Positions 1 through 7,082 of a DNA stretch of 7,455 nucleotides are shown here, piece by piece. The notes under the pieces were generated by a model that was not told the origin of the DNA, ran no database searches, and saw only the letters and a list, made by a program, of their open reading frames with translations. The translations under genes and the position numbers were made by a program. Origin of the DNA: Salaquimonas sp. (GTDB lineage: Bacteria > Pseudomonadota > Alphaproteobacteria > Rhizobiales > Rhizobiaceae); contig JAHEHW010000076.1 of the NCBI GenBank assembly GCA_024639745.1, positions 1-7,455 of the forward strand, written 5' to 3'. Every line of letters begins with the position of its first letter. Position 1 is the first letter of the stretch.

Positions 1-250
1 AGACTCCGATATGCAGGCGGCAACCATCGGCGAGCCAATCGATCCGGGGGCGGATTTCGTCTCCGTGGCGCGTGGTGATCTGATTTTTTGGAAAGGCCAT
101 ATCGCGATTGTCACTGGCAATCGAAATGGGGAGCCTTGGATCATTCACGCAAACGGGAAGACGATGGATGTTGCGGCGGAGCCGCTCAGGCAAACCGTTC
201 AGCGGATCGCGTTTCTCTACGGTAAACCACTCGGCGTCCGGCGGCCATAA
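1..250 (+). CDS. NlpC/P60 family peptidoglycan endopeptidase, C-terminal part (5' truncated by window edge)
   Basis: This is the end of a cysteine peptidase of the NlpC/P60 family, which cuts peptide cross-bridges of peptidoglycan, typically between gamma-D-glutamate and the diamino acid. The frame is open from base 2 and stops at TAA 248-250, so 82 residues are visible. The ATG at 11 is internal: it falls in a DSDMQAA stretch that in relatives follows the catalytic-cysteine segment, which is off the left edge. Two family landmarks are present: RGDLIFWKGHIAIV, with the likely catalytic His at bases 98-100, and the IIHAN stretch, whose His at 146-148 is the usual third polar residue. The SH3-like domains and cysteine that many relatives carry cannot be checked. 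The gene converges on the yej operon with 6 bases between stop codons. The family call is strong; the exact substrate is unknown. Confidence 0.9.
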   Translation, partial: DSDMQAATIGEPIDPGADFVSVARGDLIFWKGHIAIVTGNRNGEPWIIHANGKTMDVAAEPLRQTVQRIAFLYGKPLGVRRP

Positions 251-256
251 GGCGAT
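251..256. other. Six-base convergent gap between the NlpC/P60 gene and the ghrA-like gene
   Basis: The stop codons TAA (248-250, + strand) and TAG (259-257, - strand) leave only six bases between the genes. No T-run hairpin could be seen in or close around the gap, so transcripts from either side probably end inside the opposing gene or by Rho. Confidence 0.6.
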
Positions 257-1216
257 CTAATAACCGGCCTCCTTGTCCACCAGGTGCTCGAGTGGCAGTC
301 CCTGCTCGTGCCGCGCGATCTGGTGTTCAACATGCGCTGCAAGGGCACGGATATCAGACGTCGCCGCCATATGGGGTGTCAGGATCGCATTCTCGAAATC
401 CCACAATGGGCTGCTTTCCGGTAACGGCTCTGTCTCGAAGACATCGAGAGATACAGCGCCGAGTGTTCCGTCCTGAAGGCATGCAATGATATCGCTCTCG
501 ACCTGGCTGCCGCCGCGACCGGCATTGATGAGGACCGGTGATGCAATTTCATCTTGCCGCTGCAATTTTTCGAAAATATCCCGCTTAAAGAAGCCTCGCG
601 TTTCCGCCGTCAGCGGCAGCAAACAAACGAGAAATTGGGTTTGCGCGAGAAAACTGTCCAGGTTGTTCTGATCGAAGCATGTCATGCCATCAATGGACTT
701 CTGAGACCGGCTCCAGCCAATAACATTAAATCCAAGCGCCTTGAGTTTTCGCGCCGAATCCTGACCGAGGACCCCGAGCCCCATGATTCCTACCGTGATT
801 TCAGAAGCCTCGGGTTGCGGCCTCTCCTCCCAAATACGATCGCGTTGCGCTGCGTCGTATCTGCGTTGCTGGCGCAAATGCATAAGGCATTGCAGACACA
901 CCCATTCGCTCATTCTGTTTGTGAGCGTTGGGTCGACGAAGCGCACAATTGGCAAGTCCGGCACGCCCGCGCGGCCCATGATATGATCGACCCCGGCACC
1001 TGCTGAAAAAATGACCTCAAGATCCGGAAGCCGTTGGAAAAGATCCGCGTCCGGCTTCCACAAGACCGCATATTTCACGCCGTGAAAAATCTCCGGCAAA
1101 TCCGTTTCAGTCTGGAGGTCGATAATCCGGCGGTTCTTGATGCCATCGGAGAATCGATCGGATTTACGAAGCGTATCGAATTTGACATCAACCAGCAGGG
1201 GAGAGGGTTCATTCAT
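257..1216 (-). CDS. ghrA: GhrA-like D-isomer-specific 2-hydroxyacid dehydrogenase (glyoxylate/hydroxypyruvate reductase A family)
   Basis: This is a 319-residue cytoplasmic NAD(P)H-dependent oxidoreductase. Relatives reduce glyoxylate to glycolate and hydroxypyruvate to glycerate. The nucleotide-binding GxGxxG motif is at residues 146-151 (GLGVLG). The WSRS stretch after the second beta strand (168-171) has the Arg/Ser pattern usually linked to NADPH preference. The catalytic triad is visible: Arg234 in NAGRG, Glu263 in DVFETEP and His282 in TPHMAA. The early SAGAGVDHI stretch (71-79) and the C-terminal VDKEAGY tail match E. coli GhrA (FALGAGVDSI and VDRARGY), which is about 312 residues long. 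The ATG at 1216 is supported by a GGAG Shine-Dalgarno at 1228-1225 with 8-base spacing. It lies 15 bases after the yejF stop, so it is probably the last gene of the operon. The family is secure; the physiological substrate is not determined. Confidence 0.9.
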   Translation of the reverse strand: MNEPSPLLVDVKFDTLRKSDRFSDGIKNRRIIDLQTETDLPEIFHGVKYAVLWKPDADLFQRLPDLEVIFSAGAGVDHIMGRAGVPDLPIVRFVDPTLTNRMSEWVCLQCLMHLRQQRRYDAAQRDRIWEERPQPEASEITVGIMGLGVLGQDSARKLKALGFNVIGWSRSQKSIDGMTCFDQNNLDSFLAQTQFLVCLLPLTAETRGFFKRDIFEKLQRQDEIASPVLINAGRGGSQVESDIIACLQDGTLGAVSLDVFETEPLPESSPLWDFENAILTPHMAATSDIRALAAHVEHQIARHEQGLPLEHLVDKEAGY

Positions 1217-1224
1217 GTGGTCTG

Positions 1225-1228
1225 CTCC
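1225..1228 (-). promoter_or_regulatory. Ribosome binding site of the ghrA-like gene
   Basis: GGAG lies 8 bases upstream of the ATG at 1216, inside the 15-base gap after the yejF stop codon. It supports this start and independent ribosome entry on a shared transcript. Confidence 0.6.
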
Positions 1229-1231
1229 GGG

Positions 1232-2866
1232 TCACGCTTTCACGTCCTCGTCAATGATGGATTCGAGTTCGAAAGCCGCTGCCATCAGCGCTTTTGTATA
1301 ATCGGTGCGGGGTGCGTCGAAAATCTGGGTTGCAGGCCCTTGCTCGACGACCGTGCCGTTCTTCATGACGATCACTTCATTTGCAAGTGCTCGAACGACC
1401 TTCAGATCATGGCTGATAAACAGATAGGAGAGATTGCGTCGCTTCTGGATGGCTCGCAAGAGGTCAACCACCTGCGCCTGCACGCTCATGTCGAGTGCGG
1501 ATGTCGGTTCGTCGAGCATGATGAATTTCGGTTCCAGAACGATAGCGCGGGCGATGGCGATGCGCTGACGCTGCCCGCCAGAGAATTCGTGCGGATAGCG
1601 ATGCCTGGTTTCGGGATCCAGCCCGGTCTCGGCAAGAGCCCTCTTCACCCTGTCATCCCGCTCGCTTGCCGAGAGGTGCGGGGCGTGAATTCTGAGGCCC
1701 TCCGCGACGATCTCTGCAATCGACATTCTCGGGCTCAGCGAGCCGTATGGATCCTGGAAAACGATTTGCATCCGGTCCCGGAACTTCCGCATCGATTTGA
1801 AGCTGTATTCGTCGATTTGTTCCCCGAGAAAGACAATTGTGCCTTCGGACGAAATCAGCCGTGTCAGAGCAAGCCCGAGGGTTGTCTTGCCGGAGCCAGA
1901 CTCACCCACGACACCCAGGGTCTGACCTTCTCTCAGCTTCACGTTGATGCCATCGACCGCTTTTACGTAGTCAACCACGCGCCGCATGAAGCCCTTCTTG
2001 ATGGGAAACCAGACGCGGATGTCATTGCCTTCGAGAACCATCGGGAGGGTTTCGTCGGTTTCAGGCGGTTGGCCGCTCGGTTCTGCTGAAAGCAAAAGTC
2101 GCGTGTAGGGGTGTTGCGGATTCTTGAAAATATCGGCCGTCTTGCCCTGTTCAACGATCTTGCCGTGTTGCATCACGCAGGTCCGATCGGCGATCTTGCG
2201 CACGATGCCGAGATCGTGGGTAATGAACAGCATGGAAAGATTATGGCTCTCCTGAAGGCTTTTCAGAAGCTTCAGGATTTGCGCCTGAACCGTCACGTCG
2301 AGTGCTGTGGTTGGTTCATCTGCGATCAGCAATTTCGGTTCATTGGCAAGCGCCATCGCAATCATCACTCTTTGACGTTGCCCACCTGAGAGCTGGTGCG
2401 GATACGCATTGAGCCGGCGCTCTGGTTGTTGAATCCCGACCTGATTCAGCAGCTCAAGCGTCCGGGTCCGCGCCTCGCTTTCACCCATGCCTTTATGAAG
2501 CGAAAGGATTTCGCCTATCTGACGCTCGATCGTGTGAAGCGGATTGAGTGATGTCATGGGCTCCTGAAAGATCATGGTGACGTCATTGCCTCGGATCTCT
2601 CGAAGCGTTTTATCGGAGGCCGTCAGTGTTTCCTTGCCGTCAAAAATGATTTGACCGCTTGGATGCGAAGCCGCCGGATATGGCAAGAGTTTCAGGATCG
2701 AAAGGGCGGATACCGATTTGCCCGAGCCCGACTCACCGACCAGTGCAACGGTTTCACCCGGCAGTATATCAAAATTGATATGGTCGACAGCCAGGGCGGT
2801 TTTTCCATCCTGGCTGAATTGGACCGAAAGATCCTTTACGGAAAGAAGGGGGGAGTGTTTTTCCAT
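1232..2866 (-). CDS. yejF: YejF, peptide ABC transporter ATPase with two fused nucleotide-binding domains
   Basis: This ATPase powers the Yej peptide importer on the cytoplasmic face and is 544 residues from the chosen start. It has two complete ABC domains in tandem. Domain 1 has Walker A GESGSGKS (44-51), Q-loop Gln101, signature LSGGQRQR (159-166), Walker B LLIADE (179-184) and switch His217. Domain 2 has Walker A GESGSGKT (321-328), Gln371, FSGGQRQR (428-435), FIMLDE (448-453) and His486. Each domain ends in an oligopeptide-transporter tail (HPYTRLLL near 252-259, DYTKALM near 522-528). Both ATP sites look catalytically intact. The frame is open further upstream to an ATG at 2974, which would add 36 residues, but those overlap the end of yejE and look like read-through. 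The ATG at 2866 forms TGATG with the yejE stop and puts SVKDLSVQF near the N-terminus, as in relatives. No strong Shine-Dalgarno is seen, so translation is probably coupled to yejE. Confidence 0.95.
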   Translation of the reverse strand: MEKHSPLLSVKDLSVQFSQDGKTALAVDHINFDILPGETVALVGESGSGKSVSALSILKLLPYPAASHPSGQIIFDGKETLTASDKTLREIRGNDVTMIFQEPMTSLNPLHTIERQIGEILSLHKGMGESEARTRTLELLNQVGIQQPERRLNAYPHQLSGGQRQRVMIAMALANEPKLLIADEPTTALDVTVQAQILKLLKSLQESHNLSMLFITHDLGIVRKIADRTCVMQHGKIVEQGKTADIFKNPQHPYTRLLLSAEPSGQPPETDETLPMVLEGNDIRVWFPIKKGFMRRVVDYVKAVDGINVKLREGQTLGVVGESGSGKTTLGLALTRLISSEGTIVFLGEQIDEYSFKSMRKFRDRMQIVFQDPYGSLSPRMSIAEIVAEGLRIHAPHLSASERDDRVKRALAETGLDPETRHRYPHEFSGGQRQRIAIARAIVLEPKFIMLDEPTSALDMSVQAQVVDLLRAIQKRRNLSYLFISHDLKVVRALANEVIVMKNGTVVEQGPATQIFDAPRTDYTKALMAAAFELESIIDEDVKA

Positions 2867-2868
2867 CA
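2864..2868 (-). promoter_or_regulatory. Stop-start overlap TGATG joining yejE and yejF
   Basis: The yejE stop TGA (2868-2866) and the yejF start ATG (2866-2864) share one base. The sequence just upstream has only a weak purine run (GAGAAAG), so YejF synthesis probably relies on ribosomes that have finished yejE. This is inferred from sequence only. Confidence 0.6.
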
Positions 2869-4029
2869 GGCGAACGTCTTTCTCGGATCGAAAGCATCTC
2901 GCACCGCTTCGCCGATGAAAATCAAAAGCGACAGCATCAGCGACAAAACCACGAATACCGTAATGCCGAGCCATGGCGCCTGCAGGTTGTTTTTACCCTG
3001 TGCAAGCAGTTCGCCGAGAGAAGGCGATCCCGGTGGTAGCCCAAGGCCCAGGAAATCGAGCGAGGTCAGCGTGGTGATGGATCCGTTGAGAATAAACGGT
3101 AGAAAGGTCAGCGTCGCTACCATCGCGTTCGGCAGCAAGTGTCGGAAAATGATCGCGGCATTGCCGACACCAAGCGCCCGCGCCGCGTTGACATATTCAA
3201 AGTTTCGCGCGCGCAGGAATTCCGCCCTGACCACGCCGACAAATCCGACCCAGGAAAACAGCAGCATGATACCGAGCAATACCCAGAAACCCGGTGGCAG
3301 AATCGCAGCGATGATCAACAGGATATAAAGTACCGGTAGCGCAGACCAGATTTCGATAAAGCGCTGGAAGATCAGGTCGGTCCAGCCGCCGAAATAACCC
3401 TGCACTGCGCCGGCGGCAACGCCGATAACAGCGGAAGCAAGTGTCAGGACAAGACCGAAAAGAACCGATATTCGAAAGCCATAGATAGACCGGGCCAGGA
3501 CGTCCCGGGCTTGATCGTCAGTGCCGAGCCAGTTCCAGTTGCCCATGACGCAACCAGCGTCGTCGACGCCCTCAAAATAGGCCGCGCAACGTTCGTCGGA
3601 CGAAAACAACCAGGATGGCGCCGAGGGAGCTGGCTCGGGAAGTTCATTGTTGACGGTACGATACGAGTAGCGGACGGGTGGCCATATGGCCCAGCCATTC
3701 TCTTCGAAAGCCTCGCGGATCTCGGGTATCTTGTAGTCGGTGACCGGTAGAAAACCATCATCCCCCAACCAGTGCTCTTCCGGAAATTCCTGGAAAATGG
3801 GCATGTATAAGTCGCCTTTGAACCAGACTAGGATGGGCCGGTCATTGGCGAGAAACTCGGCGAAAAGCGATAGGATGAACAGGATCAGGAAAATCCAAAG
3901 CGACCAGTACCCGCGCCTGTTTTTCTTGAAATTACGCCAGCGCCGCTGGTTGAGAGGCGACAGGGAAAAACGTCCTGGTTCCCCTTCGTTTCCGTGTTTC
4001 TCGGTTACTGCTTTGTCTGCAACCTGCAT
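2866..4029 (-). CDS. yejE: YejE, inner-membrane permease of the Yej peptide ABC importer
   Basis: This is one of the two channel subunits of the importer, 387 residues, of the OppC/DppC type. The N-terminal tail is charged and cytoplasmic; SPLNQRRWRNFKKNRRG (24-40) is typical of YejE. The first membrane segment spans about 41-61. A periplasmic region of about 110 residues (62-170) ends in NWLGTDDQARDVLARSIYG, the entry to the permease core. Membrane segments follow near 186-210, 226-247, 248-268, 303-325 and 352-374. The EAA loop that contacts the ATPase is near 270-301 (NAARALGVGNAAIIFRHLLPNA). Cys148 and Cys160 lie in the periplasmic region and could form a disulfide. The ATG at 4029 lies 3 bases after the yejB stop and has an AGGTG ribosome site 6 bases upstream. 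The product call is firm; the exact segment limits are by eye. Confidence 0.95.
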   Translation of the reverse strand: MQVADKAVTEKHGNEGEPGRFSLSPLNQRRWRNFKKNRRGYWSLWIFLILFILSLFAEFLANDRPILVWFKGDLYMPIFQEFPEEHWLGDDGFLPVTDYKIPEIREAFEENGWAIWPPVRYSYRTVNNELPEPAPSAPSWLFSSDERCAAYFEGVDDAGCVMGNWNWLGTDDQARDVLARSIYGFRISVLFGLVLTLASAVIGVAAGAVQGYFGGWTDLIFQRFIEIWSALPVLYILLIIAAILPPGFWVLLGIMLLFSWVGFVGVVRAEFLRARNFEYVNAARALGVGNAAIIFRHLLPNAMVATLTFLPFILNGSITTLTSLDFLGLGLPPGSPSLGELLAQGKNNLQAPWLGITVFVVLSLMLSLLIFIGEAVRDAFDPRKTFA

Positions 4030-4032
4030 TCG

Positions 4033-5136
4033 TCACACCTGCCGGGATTCGAAATCGATGCGCGGATCGATCCAGGTATAGAGAAGATCCGACAGCAGAC
4101 TCACGAAGAGTCCGATCAGCGAAAAGATGAAAAGGGTGGCGAAGACAACGGGATAATCGCGGTCGATAATCGATCGGTATCCGAGAAAGCCCAGACCATC
4201 GAGTGAAAAGATGGTCTCGATCAGGAGGGACCCGGTAAAGAAAGCGGATATGAAAGCGCCCGGAAAGCCCGCGATGACAATCAGCATGGCATTGCGGAAC
4301 ACATGACCGTAAAGCACCTGGCGTTCGGTCAGTCCTTTGGCGCGGGCCGTCTGCACATACTGTTTTCGTATTTCGTCCAGAAATGAATTCTTGGTCAGCA
4401 GGGTCGTCGTTGCGAAGGCGGCGAGGACCAATGCGATCAGGGGAAGCGTAAGGTGCCAGAAATAGTCGGCGACTTTTCCCAACAGCGACAACTGATCGAA
4501 GTTCTCCGATGTCAGCCCTCTCAGCGGGAACCAATCGAAATACGACCCGCCGGCGAAGAACACAAGCAGCATCACGCCGACGAGAAATCCGGGAATTGCA
4601 TAGGCGACGATGATGATGCCGCTCGTCCAGACATCGAAGCGGCTACCATCGTGAACCGCTTTGCGGATCCCGAGCGGGATCGAAATTACGTAGGATATCA
4701 ACGTAATCCAGAGCCCCAGCGAAATCGAAACCGGCATTTTCTCCTTTATCAGATCGATGACGCTGATCTTTCGAAAATAACTTTCGCCGAAATCGAAACG
4801 CGCATAGTCCCAGAGCATGATCAGGAAGCGCTCGTATGCCGGTTTGTCGAAACCGAATTGCTGCTCCAATCGCTTGATGAATTCCGGGTCCAGTCCGGCT
4901 GCGCCACGGTAACTCGATGAGCTGTCCCCAGAAGATTCGAACTGGTTGTCCTGGGTGAAATCCGATCCGCCGCCCGTGATTCGATCCGTTGCGGATCCGC
5001 CCTGGCCGGAAAGTTGAGCAAGCACCTGTTCCACCGGTCCGCCGGGCGCGAATTGCACAATCGCGAAAGTGATCAGCATGATACCCAGGATCGTGGGTAT
5101 CATAAGAAGCAAACGCCTTAGGATATAGGCTCCCAT
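4033..5136 (-). CDS. yejB: YejB, inner-membrane permease of the Yej peptide ABC importer
   Basis: This is the OppB/DppB-type channel subunit that pairs with YejE, 367 residues. It opens with [15 protein letters not shown], nearly as in E. coli YejB, and its first membrane segment spans about 9-30. A polar periplasmic stretch rich in Gly, Ser and Asp (about 42-80) follows, ending in [10 protein letters not shown]. Next come the conserved [10 protein letters not shown] and FDFGES motifs. Membrane segments lie near 136-157, 171-194, 228-248, 283-307 and 331-353. The EAA-type loop ([10 protein letters not shown], then GHVFRNA, about 260-283) should contact YejF. The C-terminus [10 protein letters not shown] matches the family. 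An in-frame TAA 9 bases upstream of the ATG rules out a longer form. The gene lies 35 bases after the binding-protein gene and 3 bases before yejE. Confidence 0.96.
   Translation of the reverse strand: MGAYILRRLLLMIPTILGIMLITFAIVQFAPGGPVEQVLAQLSGQGGSATDRITGGGSDFTQDNQFESSGDSSSSYRGAAGLDPEFIKRLEQQFGFDKPAYERFLIMLWDYARFDFGESYFRKISVIDLIKEKMPVSISLGLWITLISYVISIPLGIRKAVHDGSRFDVWTSGIIIVAYAIPGFLVGVMLLVFFAGGSYFDWFPLRGLTSENFDQLSLLGKVADYFWHLTLPLIALVLAAFATTTLLTKNSFLDEIRKQYVQTARAKGLTERQVLYGHVFRNAMLIVIAGFPGAFISAFFTGSLLIETIFSLDGLGFLGYRSIIDRDYPVVFATLFIFSLIGLFVSLLSDLLYTWIDPRIDFESRQV
4036..4040 (-). promoter_or_regulatory. Ribosome binding site of yejE within the end of yejB
   Basis: AGGTG lies 6 bases before the yejE ATG at 4029 and overlaps the last codons of yejB, just before its TGA stop (4035-4033). 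It fixes the yejE start and shows tight packing of the two permease genes. Confidence 0.6.
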
Positions 5137-5149
5137 ATGCCGCGCTTAT

Positions 5150-5154
5150 CCTCC
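5150..5154 (-). promoter_or_regulatory. Ribosome binding site of yejB
   Basis: A strong GGAGG lies in the 35-base gap between the binding-protein gene and yejB, 13 bases before the ATG at 5136. That spacing is longer than usual, but no other start codon is available because an in-frame TAA sits at 5148-5146. The gap contains no evident hairpin terminator. Confidence 0.55.
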
Positions 5155-5171
5155 GGTGTTCTCTTCGGTGC

Positions 5172-7082
5172 CTATAGGCGGCTTTCGATGGTCGCCGCTT
5201 TGTCCGGGTCGAGCCACCATAATTGTTCGACCGGGAAAAAGTAATCCGGCTTCGCATCCGGCCATCCAAACATATCCCACATCGCTATGCGATGATTCGC
5301 TGAATGCCAATTTGGAATCCAGAAATGATAGGCGCGCAAGACCCGGTCGATGCATTTCATCACCGTTTGCAATTCCTCCCGGCTTTGAACGCCTTCGATC
5401 CTGTCGATCAGATCGTCCAAAGGCTCAAGGGCGATGCCGGGATAGTTTCTCGAACCCTCCCTGTTCGCGCTGCTCGAGTGGAAGAATTGCCGCATCGCTT
5501 CCCGCGTCGGCGTCGCGCCAAATGAATTGGCGAGCCCGACGACGTCGTAGTCGAACGTTTCAAGCCGGGCCTGGAACTGCGATGGATCGACAAGCCGGAT
5601 CGTGGCCGGGATGCCGATCGTCTTGAGATTTTCGACATAAGGACCGAGCACCCGCTCGAAAACCGGCGACCGGATCAGAAATTCGATATCGAGCCGGGTG
5701 CCGTCTTCAAGATAGAAGTTGCCGTCCCCTTCCTGCCAACCTGCTTCCCGCAGCAATTTGCGCGATCTTCTCAATGCGCTACGATCCCGACCGCTCCCGT
5801 CTGTCTCAAATTGCCTGACCGCATCGCCGAACACCGTTTCGGGAAGGTCGGCGCGCAACGGTTCGAGCAGTTCGAGTTCGGCATCGCTGGGAGCAGCCTG
5901 CGCTGCATAATCCGACTTTTCGAACATCGAGTGAGAACGTTCATACGCTCCGTAGAACAGATTCTTGTTGGTCCAGGCAAAATCGAAGCACAGCCCGATC
6001 GCCTCGCGGGTGCGGCGGTCGGCAAACTTCTTCCGGCGGGAATTAACCGCCCAGCCCTGGAGCGAGGGTCTCTTTTCCCCGGGCATTTCAGTGAGCACGA
6101 CACTTCCGGTTTCCACCGCCGGGAAATTGTACTCGGTCGCCCAGGTCTTGGAGGTGAATTCCTGCCTCCAGCGTACGACCCCTTTTTTAAAAGCTTCGAA
6201 TGCGGCTTGCCGTTCGCGAAAGAAATCGATCCTTAAGACATCGAAATGATTGAGTCCTTTGGCGAAAGGCATGTCTTTCGCCCAGTAATCGTCGCGACGC
6301 ACATATTCGATATATCTGCCCGCATCGAAATCGCCGACCCGATAGGCTCCGGACCCAACCGGAACTTCCATCACGTGGTCTTCGAACGCGAGATCCTGAT
6401 AGAAGCGGGCGGAAAGAATAGGAACCGAATTGGCAATCGACAGGATAGCCCGGTCCGATTGCTCTCCTGTGAAGCGAAGCGTTAATGTTCGCTCGTCGTG
6501 CACGACCACTTCATCGAGTTCGGCAAGGTCGATCGCGACCTGTGGATGGCCTTTTTCCTTCAGTGTCAGATACGAAAAGGCGACGTCTTCGGCCGTTACG
6601 AGCCTGCCGTCGCTGAATTTGGCTTCTGGGCGCAGCGCAAACCGATAGGCATTCCGGTCCTTGGATATCTCCACGCTTTCCGCCAACGCGCAGTAAAGCG
6701 CGTCAGGTTCGTCATAGGCCCATACCATCAGCGTATCGAAGCACGCCTCCATCCGCGGCGGCGCTTCGCCCTTCAGTACGAAACTGTTCAGCGTGTTAAA
6801 GGTTTGCGGATTCTGGTTGAAATACCAGTAAGAAACGGAAAATGCGAAGCGTCCGCCAGGCGGTGCATCGGTATTCGCGTAATCGAATTGCGTGAAATTC
6901 TCTGGATATTTCAGCTCGCCGAACGCGGATAGCCCATGCAGTTTCTGCCCGACGGGATTCGACGCGAGCGAAATGGAAGGAAGCGCGCCTGCCATGGCCA
7001 GCCCGCCAGCTGTTTTCAGGAAATCGCGTCTGGTGAAAGGCAAGTGTCCCGCAGATAGGCCGGGAGTAAACCTGGAATTCAT
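5172..7082 (-). CDS. yejA: YejA-type periplasmic peptide-binding protein (SBP_bac_5 family) with Tat signal
   Basis: This is the periplasmic ligand-capturing subunit of the Yej importer, 636 residues from the chosen start. Residues 17-23 (TRRDFLK) form a twin-arginine motif, followed by a hydrophobic stretch (24-40, TAGGLAMAGALPSISLA) with likely cleavage near residue 40. This implies export through Tat as a folded protein. The mature part begins with family landmarks: YPENFTQFDYANTDAPPGG (59-77), NTLNSFVLKG (96-105), FDTLMVWAYDEP (115-126) and FSDGRLVTAEDVAFSY (156-171), all with counterparts in E. coli YejA. The C-terminal lobe is aromatic-rich. The ATG at 7082 overlaps the preceding gene's stop as ATGA and has GAGGA 9 bases upstream. 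An in-frame ATG at 7106 would add 8 residues and is less likely. In Agrobacterium, a YejA relative called YepA binds muropeptides; whether this copy is that one cannot be told here. Confidence 0.92.
   Translation of the reverse strand: MNSRFTPGLSAGHLPFTRRDFLKTAGGLAMAGALPSISLASNPVGQKLHGLSAFGELKYPENFTQFDYANTDAPPGGRFAFSVSYWYFNQNPQTFNTLNSFVLKGEAPPRMEACFDTLMVWAYDEPDALYCALAESVEISKDRNAYRFALRPEAKFSDGRLVTAEDVAFSYLTLKEKGHPQVAIDLAELDEVVVHDERTLTLRFTGEQSDRAILSIANSVPILSARFYQDLAFEDHVMEVPVGSGAYRVGDFDAGRYIEYVRRDDYWAKDMPFAKGLNHFDVLRIDFFRERQAAFEAFKKGVVRWRQEFTSKTWATEYNFPAVETGSVVLTEMPGEKRPSLQGWAVNSRRKKFADRRTREAIGLCFDFAWTNKNLFYGAYERSHSMFEKSDYAAQAAPSDAELELLEPLRADLPETVFGDAVRQFETDGSGRDRSALRRSRKLLREAGWQEGDGNFYLEDGTRLDIEFLIRSPVFERVLGPYVENLKTIGIPATIRLVDPSQFQARLETFDYDVVGLANSFGATPTREAMRQFFHSSSANREGSRNYPGIALEPLDDLIDRIEGVQSREELQTVMKCIDRVLRAYHFWIPNWHSANHRIAMWDMFGWPDAKPDYFFPVEQLWWLDPDKAATIESRL
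7079..7082 (-). promoter_or_regulatory. ATGA overlap joining the two binding-protein genes
   Basis: The start codon ATG (7082-7080) of the complete binding protein overlaps the TGA stop (7081-7079) of the preceding one. A GAGGA ribosome site lies at 7096-7092. Such overlaps commonly couple translation, which suggests that the two paralogues are made together. Confidence 0.65.

Noticed and set aside
242..270. GGCC at 242-245 and 267-270 as a possible terminator hairpin between the convergent genes
   Set aside because: The stem is only four base pairs, cannot be extended, has a loop of about 20 bases and no T-run, so it does not support a terminator.
554..1006. Open frame of 150 codons on the + strand inside the ghrA-like gene
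   Set aside because: It is antisense to the dehydrogenase and has no recognisable domain or ribosome site.
1034..2089. Open frame of 351 codons on the + strand, opposite the ghrA-like gene and yejF
   Set aside because: It lies entirely antisense to genes with strong family motifs, its translation shows no recognisable domain, and long antisense frames are common in this codon usage.
1232..2866. The two similar halves of yejF as a repeat or recent duplication
   Set aside because: The similarity is the ancient pairing of two ABC domains in one protein; the halves differ widely outside the ATPase motifs.
3932..4534. Open frame of 200 codons on the - strand overlapping yejB and the start of yejE
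   Set aside because: It is a frame-shifted reading of yejB; the real frame has every expected permease motif, so there is no sign of a frameshift mutation.
4643..5269. Open frame of 208 codons on the - strand overlapping yejB
   Set aside because: It is an alternative-frame shadow of yejB and the end of the binding-protein gene, arginine-rich and without family motifs.
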